From: Bacillota bacterium
Lineage (GTDB): Bacteria; Bacillota; Clostridia; Christensenellales; CAG-138
Length of the DNA: 23,787 nucleotides
Direction: 5' to 3'
Assembly (NCBI GenBank): GCA_023416895.1
Contig: JAEZGQ010000127.1
Location: forward strand, 1-23,787
Positions 16,154 to 23,086 of this stretch are shown here, piece after piece. Positions within the stretch are counted from its first letter, which is position 1, and the number at the start of each line of letters is the position of its first letter. Both the position numbers and the translations under genes were made by a program. The notes beneath the pieces were generated by a model. It did not search any database and was not told the origin of the DNA. It worked only from the letters and a program-made list of their open reading frames with translations.

Positions 16154-16966
16154 TTATGCCGGCTTTTGCACCCCGTTCGCATCGATGATGGTATCGCCTT
16201 GAAGAAGCAAATTGCTTACCGTTACAAACTCATATCCGTTGTCGATGGCGGTTTTTAAAAGCGTTGGCAAATATTCTTTTATCATATAGCCGTTGTTGTG
16301 GCAGAGTATGATAGAACCCGGTGTAAGCTTGGGAAGCACCGCATCGAGGATGGTCTGCGTGCTGCGCTCTGGCCGCCAGTCCACGGTATCGATGTCCCAC
16401 TGTATCACTTCATAACCCATGGCACGCACGGTTTTGATGACGTTATCGTTGTATTCGCCGTAGGGCGCGCGGAACAGCGTTGCCCGCGCGCCGGTAATGG
16501 GTTCAAGTAATGCTTCGAAGTTGTTGAGCTCCTCCTGCATCTGTGCGGCGGAGAGGCGGTTCATATGCGGGTGGGTTGCAGTGTGGTTGCCGATTTCGTG
16601 CCCCGCCTCGGCGATGGCCTTCACCTTATCGGGGTATTTTTCCACCCAAAACCCGCAAAGAAAAAAAGTCGCCTTCACATTGTACTGCGCGAGGGTTTCA
16701 AGAATGAAATCGGTTTTGTCGTCCTCCCACGCAGCGTCGATGGTGAGGGCGATCTTTTTGTCGTCGCGGCTCACACTGTACACAGGAAGTTCCTTTTTGC
16801 GGCCGGCCAGCACCTCAAGCTCATAATCTTCCTGTACGTTGGCGCCTGTTACCGCGGTGGCGTTACCGTCGGTAAACGAAAGCGCGATAATCACCGCCGC
16901 CACGATACATACGATAACGATGGCCGCAATAATCAGCGTCCGTTTCGTGATAACAAATATACGCAA
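16154..16966 (-). CDS. Membrane-anchored polysaccharide deacetylase, PdaB-like
   Basis: This 270-residue protein has an N-terminal membrane anchor (about 10-31) and an extracellular NodB-type domain (about 70-255). Motif 1 is ALTIDAAWEDD, with Asp77 and Trp80, as in sporulation PdaB-type enzymes, rather than the classical TFDDG. Motif 2 is NHTATH, with metal ligands His128 and His132. Motif 3 is RAPYG (166-170), followed by QWDIDTVDW (189-197) and LCHNNG with His223. The family removes acetyl groups from peptidoglycan or other N-acetylglucosamine polymers. The start is a TTG at 16966 with AGGGGGG upstream; no in-frame ATG precedes the membrane segment. A spore-cortex role is suggested by family and by spoIIID in the window, but not proven. 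Confidence 0.88.
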   Translation of the reverse strand: MRIFVITKRTLIIAAIVIVCIVAAVIIALSFTDGNATAVTGANVQEDYELEVLAGRKKELPVYSVSRDDKKIALTIDAAWEDDKTDFILETLAQYNVKATFFLCGFWVEKYPDKVKAIAEAGHEIGNHTATHPHMNRLSAAQMQEELNNFEALLEPITGARATLFRAPYGEYNDNVIKTVRAMGYEVIQWDIDTVDWRPERSTQTILDAVLPKLTPGSIILCHNNGYMIKEYLPTLLKTAIDNGYEFVTVSNLLLQGDTIIDANGVQKPA

Positions 16967-17020
16967 GGCTCATCCCCCCTTGTCAATCTTGTAGAAATAT
17001 ATGCGCCTTAAACGCGGACT

Positions 17021-17050
17021 TTGCAGTACATGGGGAAGATGTGCTAAAAT
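17021..17050 (+). promoter_or_regulatory. Possible promoter directly abutting recD2
   Basis: TTGCAG (17021-17026), an 18-base spacer and TAAAAT (17045-17050) are present. The expected start would be at about 17057, which is the first base of the recD2 ATG. Confidence 0.45.
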
Positions 17051-17056
17051 TGTTCC

Positions 17057-19282
17057 ATGAAGTTGAGCGGTACGGTGAAAACCATCATTTTTAGAAGCGA
17101 AGAAACAGGCTTTACGGTGCTTGAGCTTGCCGATGAAACCGGCGAGGAAGTCACCGCGGTCGGCCCGCTTCCTTTGGCGAGCGTCGGCGAACGCGTGGAG
17201 CTTGAAGGGGATTGGACGGAACACCGTGCCTACGGTAGGCAGTTCAAGGCGGAATCCTGCCGCACGCTTGCGCCCGCGACGCTTGAATCGCTTGTGAGTT
17301 ACCTTTCAAGCGGACTGATTAAGGGCATAGGAGATAGCACCGCGCGGTTGATCGTGGATACGTTCGGCATGGAAACCCTCAATGTGCTCGAAAACGAACC
17401 GGAGCGCCTCAAAGAAGTTTACGGCATCGGGCCTTCCAAGGCGGGGGTGATCGCGGCTTCGTACCTTTCGCAGATCGGCATGCGCGACGTAATGCTTGCG
17501 CTCTCCGAATATGGCGTAACCGTTTCGCAGGCGATGAAGCTCTACAAGCGCTACGGCGACAACTGCATTGCTTATTTGCGCGACAACCCCTATCGGCTCA
17601 TCGAGGAAGTGGAGGGCATCGGCTTCAAAACCGCCGATAAAATCGCAATAAACGCCGGGCTTGAGGCGGATTCGCCCTTTAGGCTGCGTGCGGGTGTGCG
17701 TTATACGCTCCAATGGGCAAGGCAGGAAGGACATACCTGTTTGCCGCGTGAAAAACTTGTGGAGGTTGCGGCTGAACTTTTGGGCGCACAGGTTCAACCT
17801 ACGGAGCGTGCGCTTGAGGATTTGATCGTCCACTCGCAGCTTGCGTATAAGATTGTGGACGGGACAGACGCGGTATTTTTGCCGGATATGTTTTTTATGG
17901 AAAGCGAATGCGCTAGGCGGCTGGGGCGCTTGAACAGGCCGCCCGCCCGCTGTGATTATTCCATCATCAACTACCAAATCGACTTTCTGGAAAAGTCGCT
18001 TCATATTGCGCTTCACCCGCAGCAACGCTCCGCCGTATACGCCGCGCTTACAAGCGGCACGCTCGTGATTACGGGTGGCCCGGGCACGGGCAAAACCACC
18101 ATTTTGGAGTTTATCATCCGCATCAGCGAGCAGCTTGGGCTTTCCTACGAGCTTTGCGCGCCGACAGGCCGCGCGGCAAAGCGCATGACCGAGGCGACTG
18201 GCACCGAGGCGCGCACCGTGCACCGGCTTTTGGAGTACGGCTACGGGCAGGAAAGCTTTTCTAGGAACGAGGAGAACCCGCTCGATACGGATATGGTGAT
18301 CATTGATGAAATGTCCATGGTGGACGTACCCTTAATGCACGCGCTGTTAAAGGCGGTTACGCCGGGCACGCGCCTTATCATGGTGGGAGATGCTGACCAG
18401 CTGCCATCGGTTGGCGCGGGCAATGTACTGCGCGACATCATCGGTAGCGAAACGTTGCCTGTCATACGCCTCACGGAGGTATTCCGCCAGTCCGAACGCA
18501 GCCTTATTGTTGAAAACGCACACCGCATCAACCGTGGCGCGCCACCCATGGTGGAAGCGGATAACGGAGAATTCGGCTTTGAATACATTGAGGGCAAAGA
18601 GGACGTACTGCGCCGTGTGATTGCGCTTTGTACAGGGCGCACCAATAAGCTTGGCACGCGCGATCCCTTAAAGGATGTGCAGGTGCTTGCTCCCATGAAA
18701 AAGGGCACACTCGGTGTTTTTAACCTCAACGCAAGGCTTCAGGCCGCGCTCAACCCGCCCGAATACAAAAAGCGCGAGCGGAAGTTCGGCGAAACCGTGT
18801 TTCGCGAGGGCGATAAGGTGATGCAGGTCAAAAACAATTACCGCATTGAGTGGGCGCGCAAAAGCTGCGGCCCCGGCGCAGAGGGTGGACAGGGCGTTTT
18901 TAATGGTGACTTAGGTACCATTTTACGCATAGACAGCGAGGCGCAAACCCTTCAGGTGCTGTTTGACGATGAACGATGCGCGATCTATGAGTTTTCCATG
19001 CTTGAGGAATTGGAGCTTGCGTACTGCATTTCCATTCACAAAAGCCAGGGAAGCGAATTCCCCGTGGTGCTCATGCCCCTTGTGGACGGGCCGCCGCAGC
19101 TTTTGACACGCAACCTTCTTTATACGGCCGTCACCCGCGCGCGCAAGCAGGTTTACATCGTGGGTCATGAGAGCTGTATTTTGACCATGGTGCGCAATTC
19201 GCAGGTCAAAAAGCGTTACAGCGGCTTAAAGAGTTTCTTGAAGGAGGTTTCCGCCGCCTTGGCGGCGGGCGGAACAACATGA
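17057..19282 (+). CDS. recD2: RecD2-type ATP-dependent DNA helicase
   Basis: This 741-residue superfamily 1B 5'-to-3' DNA helicase has an N-terminal OB-like domain (about 1-75), which opens with the family pattern GTVKTIIFRSEETGFTVL. Helix-hairpin-helix repeats follow (about 85-200, including LIKGIGDSTA and VEGIGFKTADKI). Walker A is GGPGTGKTT (340-348). VIIDEMSMVD is Walker B, and motif III is VGDADQLPSVG. The C-terminal motif is SIHKSQGSEFPVV. It is the RecBC-independent form common in Firmicutes, linked to DNA repair and replication-fork work. No Shine-Dalgarno stands at the right distance before the ATG. The gene overlaps comF by four bases. Confidence 0.96.
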   Translation: MKLSGTVKTIIFRSEETGFTVLELADETGEEVTAVGPLPLASVGERVELEGDWTEHRAYGRQFKAESCRTLAPATLESLVSYLSSGLIKGIGDSTARLIVDTFGMETLNVLENEPERLKEVYGIGPSKAGVIAASYLSQIGMRDVMLALSEYGVTVSQAMKLYKRYGDNCIAYLRDNPYRLIEEVEGIGFKTADKIAINAGLEADSPFRLRAGVRYTLQWARQEGHTCLPREKLVEVAAELLGAQVQPTERALEDLIVHSQLAYKIVDGTDAVFLPDMFFMESECARRLGRLNRPPARCDYSIINYQIDFLEKSLHIALHPQQRSAVYAALTSGTLVITGGPGTGKTTILEFIIRISEQLGLSYELCAPTGRAAKRMTEATGTEARTVHRLLEYGYGQESFSRNEENPLDTDMVIIDEMSMVDVPLMHALLKAVTPGTRLIMVGDADQLPSVGAGNVLRDIIGSETLPVIRLTEVFRQSERSLIVENAHRINRGAPPMVEADNGEFGFEYIEGKEDVLRRVIALCTGRTNKLGTRDPLKDVQVLAPMKKGTLGVFNLNARLQAALNPPEYKKRERKFGETVFREGDKVMQVKNNYRIEWARKSCGPGAEGGQGVFNGDLGTILRIDSEAQTLQVLFDDERCAIYEFSMLEELELAYCISIHKSQGSEFPVVLMPLVDGPPQLLTRNLLYTAVTRARKQVYIVGHESCILTMVRNSQVKKRYSGLKSFLKEVSAALAAGGTT

Positions 19283-19923
19283 GCCTTTCGGAAACGGTTT
19301 TAAATGCCCTTTTTCCAAAGCATGTCGCCTGCTCGGTCTGCAACCGCGAGGCGCTTATAAATGAAAAAGGTGTTTGCACGGCGTGTGAGGAAAAGCTTCG
19401 CGTATGCCCGCCGCTTCCCATGCTTTCACAAACGGATGGATTTGCTGCGGGGCTTTTGTATACCGAGGGCATCAAGCAGGCCATGCACCGTTTCAAATAC
19501 GGCGACGCGCAGTATTTGGCGGAGTTTTTTGCTTCGTACATGCGCCTTGGCGAAGGCTGGGAGGCGGACGTGATCGTTCCCGTACCCATTCATAAAAAGC
19601 GGCTTCGTGCGCGCGGCTACAACCAAAGCGCGCTCATCGCGCAATGTCTTTTTAAGGCGTTTGGGCTTCGTGTGGACGAAACGCTTCTGTCGCGTATAAA
19701 AAGCACCCGCACGCAAACGGCGCTGAGCGTTGACGCACGGCGGAAAAATGTGAAAGCCGCGTTTGTCGCACGGCCGTGCAAGGGGCTTAGCATCGTTTTG
19801 GTGGACGATGTAAAAACCACAGGAAGCACGCTTTGCGAGTGCGCCAAGGCTCTCAGGTCGGCGGGGGCGCGGCGCGTGTATGCGCTTGCCGCCTGCGCGG
19901 ACGAACTGCCTTATCAAGGATAG
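19279..19923 (+). CDS. comFC: ComF-family phosphoribosyltransferase-like protein
   Basis: This 214-residue protein has an N-terminal zinc-ribbon pattern, Cys18/Cys21 and Cys33/Cys36. A phosphoribosyltransferase-type domain ends in the PRPP-binding segment IVLVDDVKTTGST (about 172-184). PVPIHKKRLRARGYNQS (about 101-117) is a ComF hallmark. The family is linked to DNA uptake in competence and to fork-related DNA work, with unclear chemistry. The ATG overlaps the recD2 stop as ATGA, implying coupled translation. The recD2-comF pairing is common in Firmicutes. Confidence 0.92.
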   Translation: MSLSETVLNALFPKHVACSVCNREALINEKGVCTACEEKLRVCPPLPMLSQTDGFAAGLLYTEGIKQAMHRFKYGDAQYLAEFFASYMRLGEGWEADVIVPVPIHKKRLRARGYNQSALIAQCLFKAFGLRVDETLLSRIKSTRTQTALSVDARRKNVKAAFVARPCKGLSIVLVDDVKTTGSTLCECAKALRSAGARRVYALAACADELPYQG

Positions 19924-19966
19924 TTGCGGCGTGAAAAAAGGTTTATGAAAATGGGAGGGAATTACC

Positions 19967-20593
19967 ATGAAAGCGCTTCTTATCAACGGCAGCCCGAACG
20001 AACAGGGATGTACCTACACCGCGCTTTGCGAGGTTGCGGAAACCCTGAAAAAGCACGGCGTTCAAACCGAGCTTTTGTACCTCGGCAAAAAGCCCATCGC
20101 CGGCTGCATCGACTGTGGGCATTGCTTTGAAACGGGGCTTTGCGTGTTTCAGGATAAGGTAAACGAGGTGCTCTTGCGGCTTAAAGAAATTGACGCCATC
20201 GTTTTGGGTTCGCCGGTCTATTACGCCGGCGCGAGCGGGCAGCTTACCGCTTTTTTAGACCGCCTGTTTTTTGCGGGCGGACATGACCGCTTTCAAGGCA
20301 AGCTCGGCGCGAGTGTGGTTTCCTGTAGGCGCGGCGGCGCGACCGCCGCGTTCGACAGGCTCAACAAGTATTTTACCATCAGCAGCATGCCCATTGTGTC
20401 CTCGCAATATTGGAACCATGTGCACGGCCTTACGCCCGACGACGTGCGGAAGGATGAGGAAGGGCTTCAAACCATGCGCACCCTTGGGGAGAATATGGCA
20501 TGGCTTTTGAAGTGCATTGAGGCGGGACAAAAAAACGGCGTTGCGCTCCCAAACTACGAGCCGCGCGTTGCCACAAATTTCATCAGGGATTGA
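19967..20593 (+). CDS. Flavodoxin-fold NAD(P)H reductase / iron-sulfur flavoprotein
   Basis: This 208-residue protein begins MKALLINGSP. The FMN phosphate loop (8-18) and GSPVYYAG (81-88) belong to the NADPH-dependent FMN reductase fold. Cys47, Cys50, Cys53 and Cys59 form a compact cluster-binding pattern resembling the Isf group, so it may hold a 4Fe-4S cluster in addition to FMN. The electron partner is unknown. GGGAGG lies about nine bases before the ATG. It follows comF by 43 bases on the same strand, so co-transcription is possible. Confidence 0.85.
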   Translation: MKALLINGSPNEQGCTYTALCEVAETLKKHGVQTELLYLGKKPIAGCIDCGHCFETGLCVFQDKVNEVLLRLKEIDAIVLGSPVYYAGASGQLTAFLDRLFFAGGHDRFQGKLGASVVSCRRGGATAAFDRLNKYFTISSMPIVSSQYWNHVHGLTPDDVRKDEEGLQTMRTLGENMAWLLKCIEAGQKNGVALPNYEPRVATNFIRD

Positions 20594-20628
20594 TCTAAAA
20601 CGCATCATAAATATGCCATACGGCGCTG

Positions 20629-20692
20629 ATGAACAGCACCCCAAAAGGTTTTTCAGTTTTAGTATACAGCCTAACTTTAAGGTGCTGTTCAT
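20629..20692. repeat. 12-bp perfect inverted repeat with a 40-base spacer
   Basis: ATGAACAGCACC (20629-20640) and GGTGCTGTTCAT (20681-20692) are perfectly complementary. The 40-base AT-rich spacer makes it unlike a compact terminator, and no T run follows immediately. It may be a small dispersed element, an operator or an RNA hairpin after the flavoprotein gene. Confidence 0.6.
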
Positions 20693-20748
20693 GCTTCTCC
20701 AGCCTGTTTTTGGCAACGCTTTGCGTCCGGCGGGTTTGTACTTTTTTC

Positions 20749-20794
20749 AAAACACCTCTCATAAGCTGTACAAAGCTTGTTCGGGGGTGTTTTT
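20749..20794 (+). terminator. Hairpin with T run over the spoIIID ribosome site
   Basis: AAAACACC (20749-20756) pairs with GGTGTTTT (20786-20793). An inner stem, AAGCT (20763-20767) with AGCTT (20774-20778), lies inside. A T run reaches the spoIIID ATG at 20795. It could terminate read-through from the flavoprotein gene or mask the GGGGG ribosome site of spoIIID. Confidence 0.5.
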
Positions 20795-21046
20795 ATGTAT
20801 ACATACATTGAGCAGCGCGTGTTGGACGTGGCGGATTACATCATAGAAAACGGCGCGACGGTGCGAAGCGCTGCAAGGGAATTTCGCATCAGCAAAAGTA
20901 CGGTGCATAAGGACATGCAAGAGCGGCTTCGCATGCTGAACCCCGTGGCGTACAAACAGGTAAAGCGCGTTCTTGAACACAACAAGGAGGAGCGGCATAT
21001 ACGCGGGGGAATGGCCACTTACCGCAAGTACAAGGGGGAACGGTAG
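20795..21046 (+). CDS. spoIIID: Sporulation transcriptional regulator SpoIIID
   Basis: This 83-residue DNA-binding protein controls mother-cell gene expression during sporulation, usually under sigma-E. The helix-turn-helix runs at about 22-42, containing VRSAAREFRISKSTVHKDM. A family-typical C-terminal basic tail includes HIRGGMATYRKYK. The start at ATG 20795 matches family N-termini; an in-frame ATG at 20777 would add six residues inside the hairpin region. The GGGGG ribosome site (20783-20787) can be paired in that hairpin. In many Firmicutes mreB follows spoIIID; here metN does. It indicates a spore-forming lineage. Confidence 0.95.
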   Translation: MYTYIEQRVLDVADYIIENGATVRSAAREFRISKSTVHKDMQERLRMLNPVAYKQVKRVLEHNKEERHIRGGMATYRKYKGER

Positions 21047-21100
21047 GGGCTGAGAAACGTGGAGGCAAAATATTCTTGAATAAAAATAAAGAATTTTCCG

Positions 21101-21129
21101 TTGACATAACGGAGGGACTGGTGTAATAT
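21101..21129 (+). promoter_or_regulatory. Near-consensus sigma-A promoter of the met operon
   Basis: Perfect TTGACA (21101-21106), a 17-base spacer and TAATAT (21124-21129) are present. Predicted transcription starts at about 21136, giving a leader of about 247 bases before metN. Confidence 0.82.
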
Positions 21130-21195
21130 AACTCACCAAGGAACCACCGTTTGAATAAATCTGATGCGTGCATACGCGCCGCGAAGGAAAGGAGG

Positions 21196-21332
21196 GATCA
21201 CACAATGACGAATCGCGCTATGAACATGTGCCGAATGTGTGTGATCATGCTCCCTGAATTTGATAGCGGGTGTATGCGTTTCGGCGTGTGATACAGGCGG
21301 GTTAGGCTCAGCATATTTATGCGTGTCTGTAT
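21196..21332 (+). promoter_or_regulatory. Candidate alternative RNA pairings of the met leader
   Basis: Three pairings can be seen. GATCACACA (21196-21204) pairs with TGTGTGATC (21238-21246), a perfect 9-bp stem enclosing the start of the leader peptide. GCCGAA (21230-21235) pairs with TTCGGC (21280-21285); this crosses the first stem, so the two exclude each other. ATACAG (21291-21296), starting at the last base of the leader stop codon, pairs with CTGTAT (21327-21332), which touches the terminator base. Such ribosome-position-dependent switching is what attenuation needs, but the folding is unproven. Confidence 0.45.
21205..21291 (+). CDS. Met/Cys-rich leader peptide of the met operon
   Basis: A 28-codon ORF lies in the met operon leader. 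AAGGAGGG (21189-21196) gives a strong ribosome site nine bases before the ATG. Methionine is at residues 1, 6, 8, 11, 15 and 24 and cysteine at 9, 12 and 23, with the dense run MNMCRMCVIM at 6-15. It ends in TGA at 21289-21291. A terminator and the methionine transporter genes follow. The composition and position fit a cis-acting attenuation peptide whose translation rate reports charged tRNA-Met (or tRNA-Cys). It has no expected function as a free protein. Confidence 0.7.
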   Translation: MTNRAMNMCRMCVIMLPEFDSGCMRFGV

Positions 21333-21367
21333 GGCAGTAAGCGTATACGCTTACTGCCACTTTTTTT
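21332..21367 (+). terminator. Leader terminator (attenuator) before metN
   Basis: A perfect palindrome of 14+14 bases, TGGCAGTAAGCGTA followed by its complement (21332-21359), is followed by C and seven T residues (21361-21367). It sits between the leader peptide and metN, 15 bases before the metN ATG, so transcription must read through it for metNIQ to be expressed. Confidence 0.92.
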
Positions 21368-21382
21368 GTATGCGGAGGTTGT

Positions 21383-22390
21383 ATGGCAAACGAAATGATT
21401 CGCCTTGAAAAGCTCTCGAAGGTGTTCGCGGGGAAGCCGCCGGTATCGGCACTCACGGACATCGACCTTACCGTGAACGAGGGCGAAATTTTCGGCATCA
21501 TCGGGCTGAGTGGTGCAGGCAAGAGCACGCTCGTGCGCTGCATCAATTTTCTGGAGCGACCCACTTCCGGTACCGTGACCGTAAATGGAAACCAACTCGA
21601 CCAGTTGAGCGAACGGGGGCTGTTGGAGGCCCGCCGCTCCATCGGTATGATTTTTCAGCAGTTCAACCTTTTGATGCAGCGAACCGCGCTTCAAAACATT
21701 TGCTTCCCGCTCGAGCTTTCGGGCGTAAAAAAGGCGGAGGCACAAAACCGCGCAAAAGAGCTTTTGGAGCTTGTAGGGCTTAGTGAAAAGGCAAACGCAT
21801 ACCCCGCACAGCTTTCCGGCGGGCAAAAGCAGCGCGTCGCCATCGCAAGGGCGCTTGCCACCTCGCCTAGGGTGCTTTTGTGCGACGAGGCCACAAGCGC
21901 GCTCGACCCAACCACCACGCGCTCCATCCTTGCACTTTTGAAAGACATCAACAAAAATATGGGCATTACGGTGGTGATCATCACGCATGAAATGAGCGTG
22001 ATCGAGGAGGTCTGCTCCCGTGTCGCCATCATCGACGAAAGCAAAATTGCGGAAATCGGCACTGTGGAAGAAATCTTTACAAGGCCCAAAACCAAGGCGG
22101 CGCGCAAGCTCATTTTCCCGCAGGAGCACACGCCGGCGACCTTTGAAAACGGAAAACAGCTTCGCATCGTGTTCGACGGCACCTCCACGGTGGAACCCAT
22201 CATTTCTAACATGGTGCTCGAGTGCGGCGCGCCGGTCAACATACTTCGTGCTGACATGAAGAGCATCGGTGGAAAAACCTTTGGGCAGATGCTTGTTCAA
22301 CTTCCGGACAACGAGCAGGCGGTTTACCGAATGCGTGTGTACCTGTCGGCGCATCAAGTGCAGTTTGAGGAGGAAGCCGCCAATGGATAG
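21383..22390 (+). CDS. metN: Methionine ABC transporter ATP-binding protein
   Basis: This 335-residue ATPase has Walker A GLSGAGKST (41-49), the signature LSGGQKQRVAIARAL (144-158), Walker B VLLCDEATSALD (164-175) and the switch His202. The C-terminal region (about 255-330) matches the NIL/ACT-like domain by which MetN senses intracellular methionine and inhibits uptake. GGAGG lies four bases before the ATG. The gene overlaps metI by eight bases. Together with the downstream permease and lipoprotein this is a complete MetNIQ importer for methionine and probably related compounds. Confidence 0.95.
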   Translation: MANEMIRLEKLSKVFAGKPPVSALTDIDLTVNEGEIFGIIGLSGAGKSTLVRCINFLERPTSGTVTVNGNQLDQLSERGLLEARRSIGMIFQQFNLLMQRTALQNICFPLELSGVKKAEAQNRAKELLELVGLSEKANAYPAQLSGGQKQRVAIARALATSPRVLLCDEATSALDPTTTRSILALLKDINKNMGITVVIITHEMSVIEEVCSRVAIIDESKIAEIGTVEEIFTRPKTKAARKLIFPQEHTPATFENGKQLRIVFDGTSTVEPIISNMVLECGAPVNILRADMKSIGGKTFGQMLVQLPDNEQAVYRMRVYLSAHQVQFEEEAANG

Positions 22391-23045
22391 TTCGCAATTG
22401 CTTGAACTGTTGGGGAAGGGGCTCACAGAAACCTTGTATATGACCTTGGGGTCCGCTCTCCTCGCGTACGCCTTGGGCGTGCCAATGGGAATTTTACTTG
22501 TGGTGACGGACAAAACCGGCATCAGGCCGAAGCCGGTTTTTAACCGGGTGCTCGGCATCATCGTCAACATCCTCCGCTCGGTGCCGTTTATCATCCTTCT
22601 CGTTTGGGTCATGCCCGTAACAAGAGCGCTGGTAGGTACAACGCTCGGTTCCACAGCCACCATCGTCCCTCTGGTGATCGCCTCCGCGCCCTACATCGGG
22701 CGCATGGTAGAAGCATCTCTCAAAGAGGTGGATGCCGGCGTAATCGAGGCGGCGCAGTCCATGGGCGCGTCGCCCATGCAAATCGTTTTCAAGGTGCTCA
22801 TCCCCGAAGCCAAGCCCGCGCTTATCGTGGGCGCGGCCATCGCAGCAACCACCATCCTAGGGTACTCTACGATGTCGGGCTTCACGGGCGGCGGCGGCCT
22901 TGGAACGGTGGCGATCAACTACGGCTACTACCGTTACCAAACCGACGTGATGATGTTCAACGTGATCCTACTCGTGATCGTGGTACAGGTTTTCCAAGAA
23001 ATCGGAACGCGCCTTGCAAGGCGCACCGACAAACGGGCCCGCTGA
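22383..23045 (+). CDS. metI: Methionine ABC transporter permease
   Basis: This 220-residue inner-membrane permease has about five hydrophobic spans and the coupling (EAA) motif EVDAGVIEAAQSMGASP near the middle, typical of MetI. The start at 22383 is preferred. AGGAGG lies nine bases upstream inside the end of metN, and the protein then begins as MetI family members do (MDSSQLLELL). The frame is open further upstream but only as an overlap with metN. Translational coupling to metN is likely. Confidence 0.95.
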   Translation: MDSSQLLELLGKGLTETLYMTLGSALLAYALGVPMGILLVVTDKTGIRPKPVFNRVLGIIVNILRSVPFIILLVWVMPVTRALVGTTLGSTATIVPLVIASAPYIGRMVEASLKEVDAGVIEAAQSMGASPMQIVFKVLIPEAKPALIVGAAIAATTILGYSTMSGFTGGGGLGTVAINYGYYRYQTDVMMFNVILLVIVVQVFQEIGTRLARRTDKRAR

Positions 23046-23086
23046 TTTTGAAACTCTAAAATTTATATTTGTTTGGAGGTTACCCC

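Noticed and set aside
21111..21121. GGAGGGACTGG, identical to part of the S-box (SAM-I riboswitch) core
   Set aside because: It lies between the -35 and -10 of a near-consensus promoter. The preceding CTTATCAAGAG-type segment and the later conserved S-box blocks are missing or only vaguely similar. A covariance-model search for SAM riboswitches would settle it.
22269..22382. Upstream extension of metI by 38 residues
   Set aside because: Overlaps the metN C-terminal domain, lacks family similarity, and the ATG at 22383 has an AGGAGG site.
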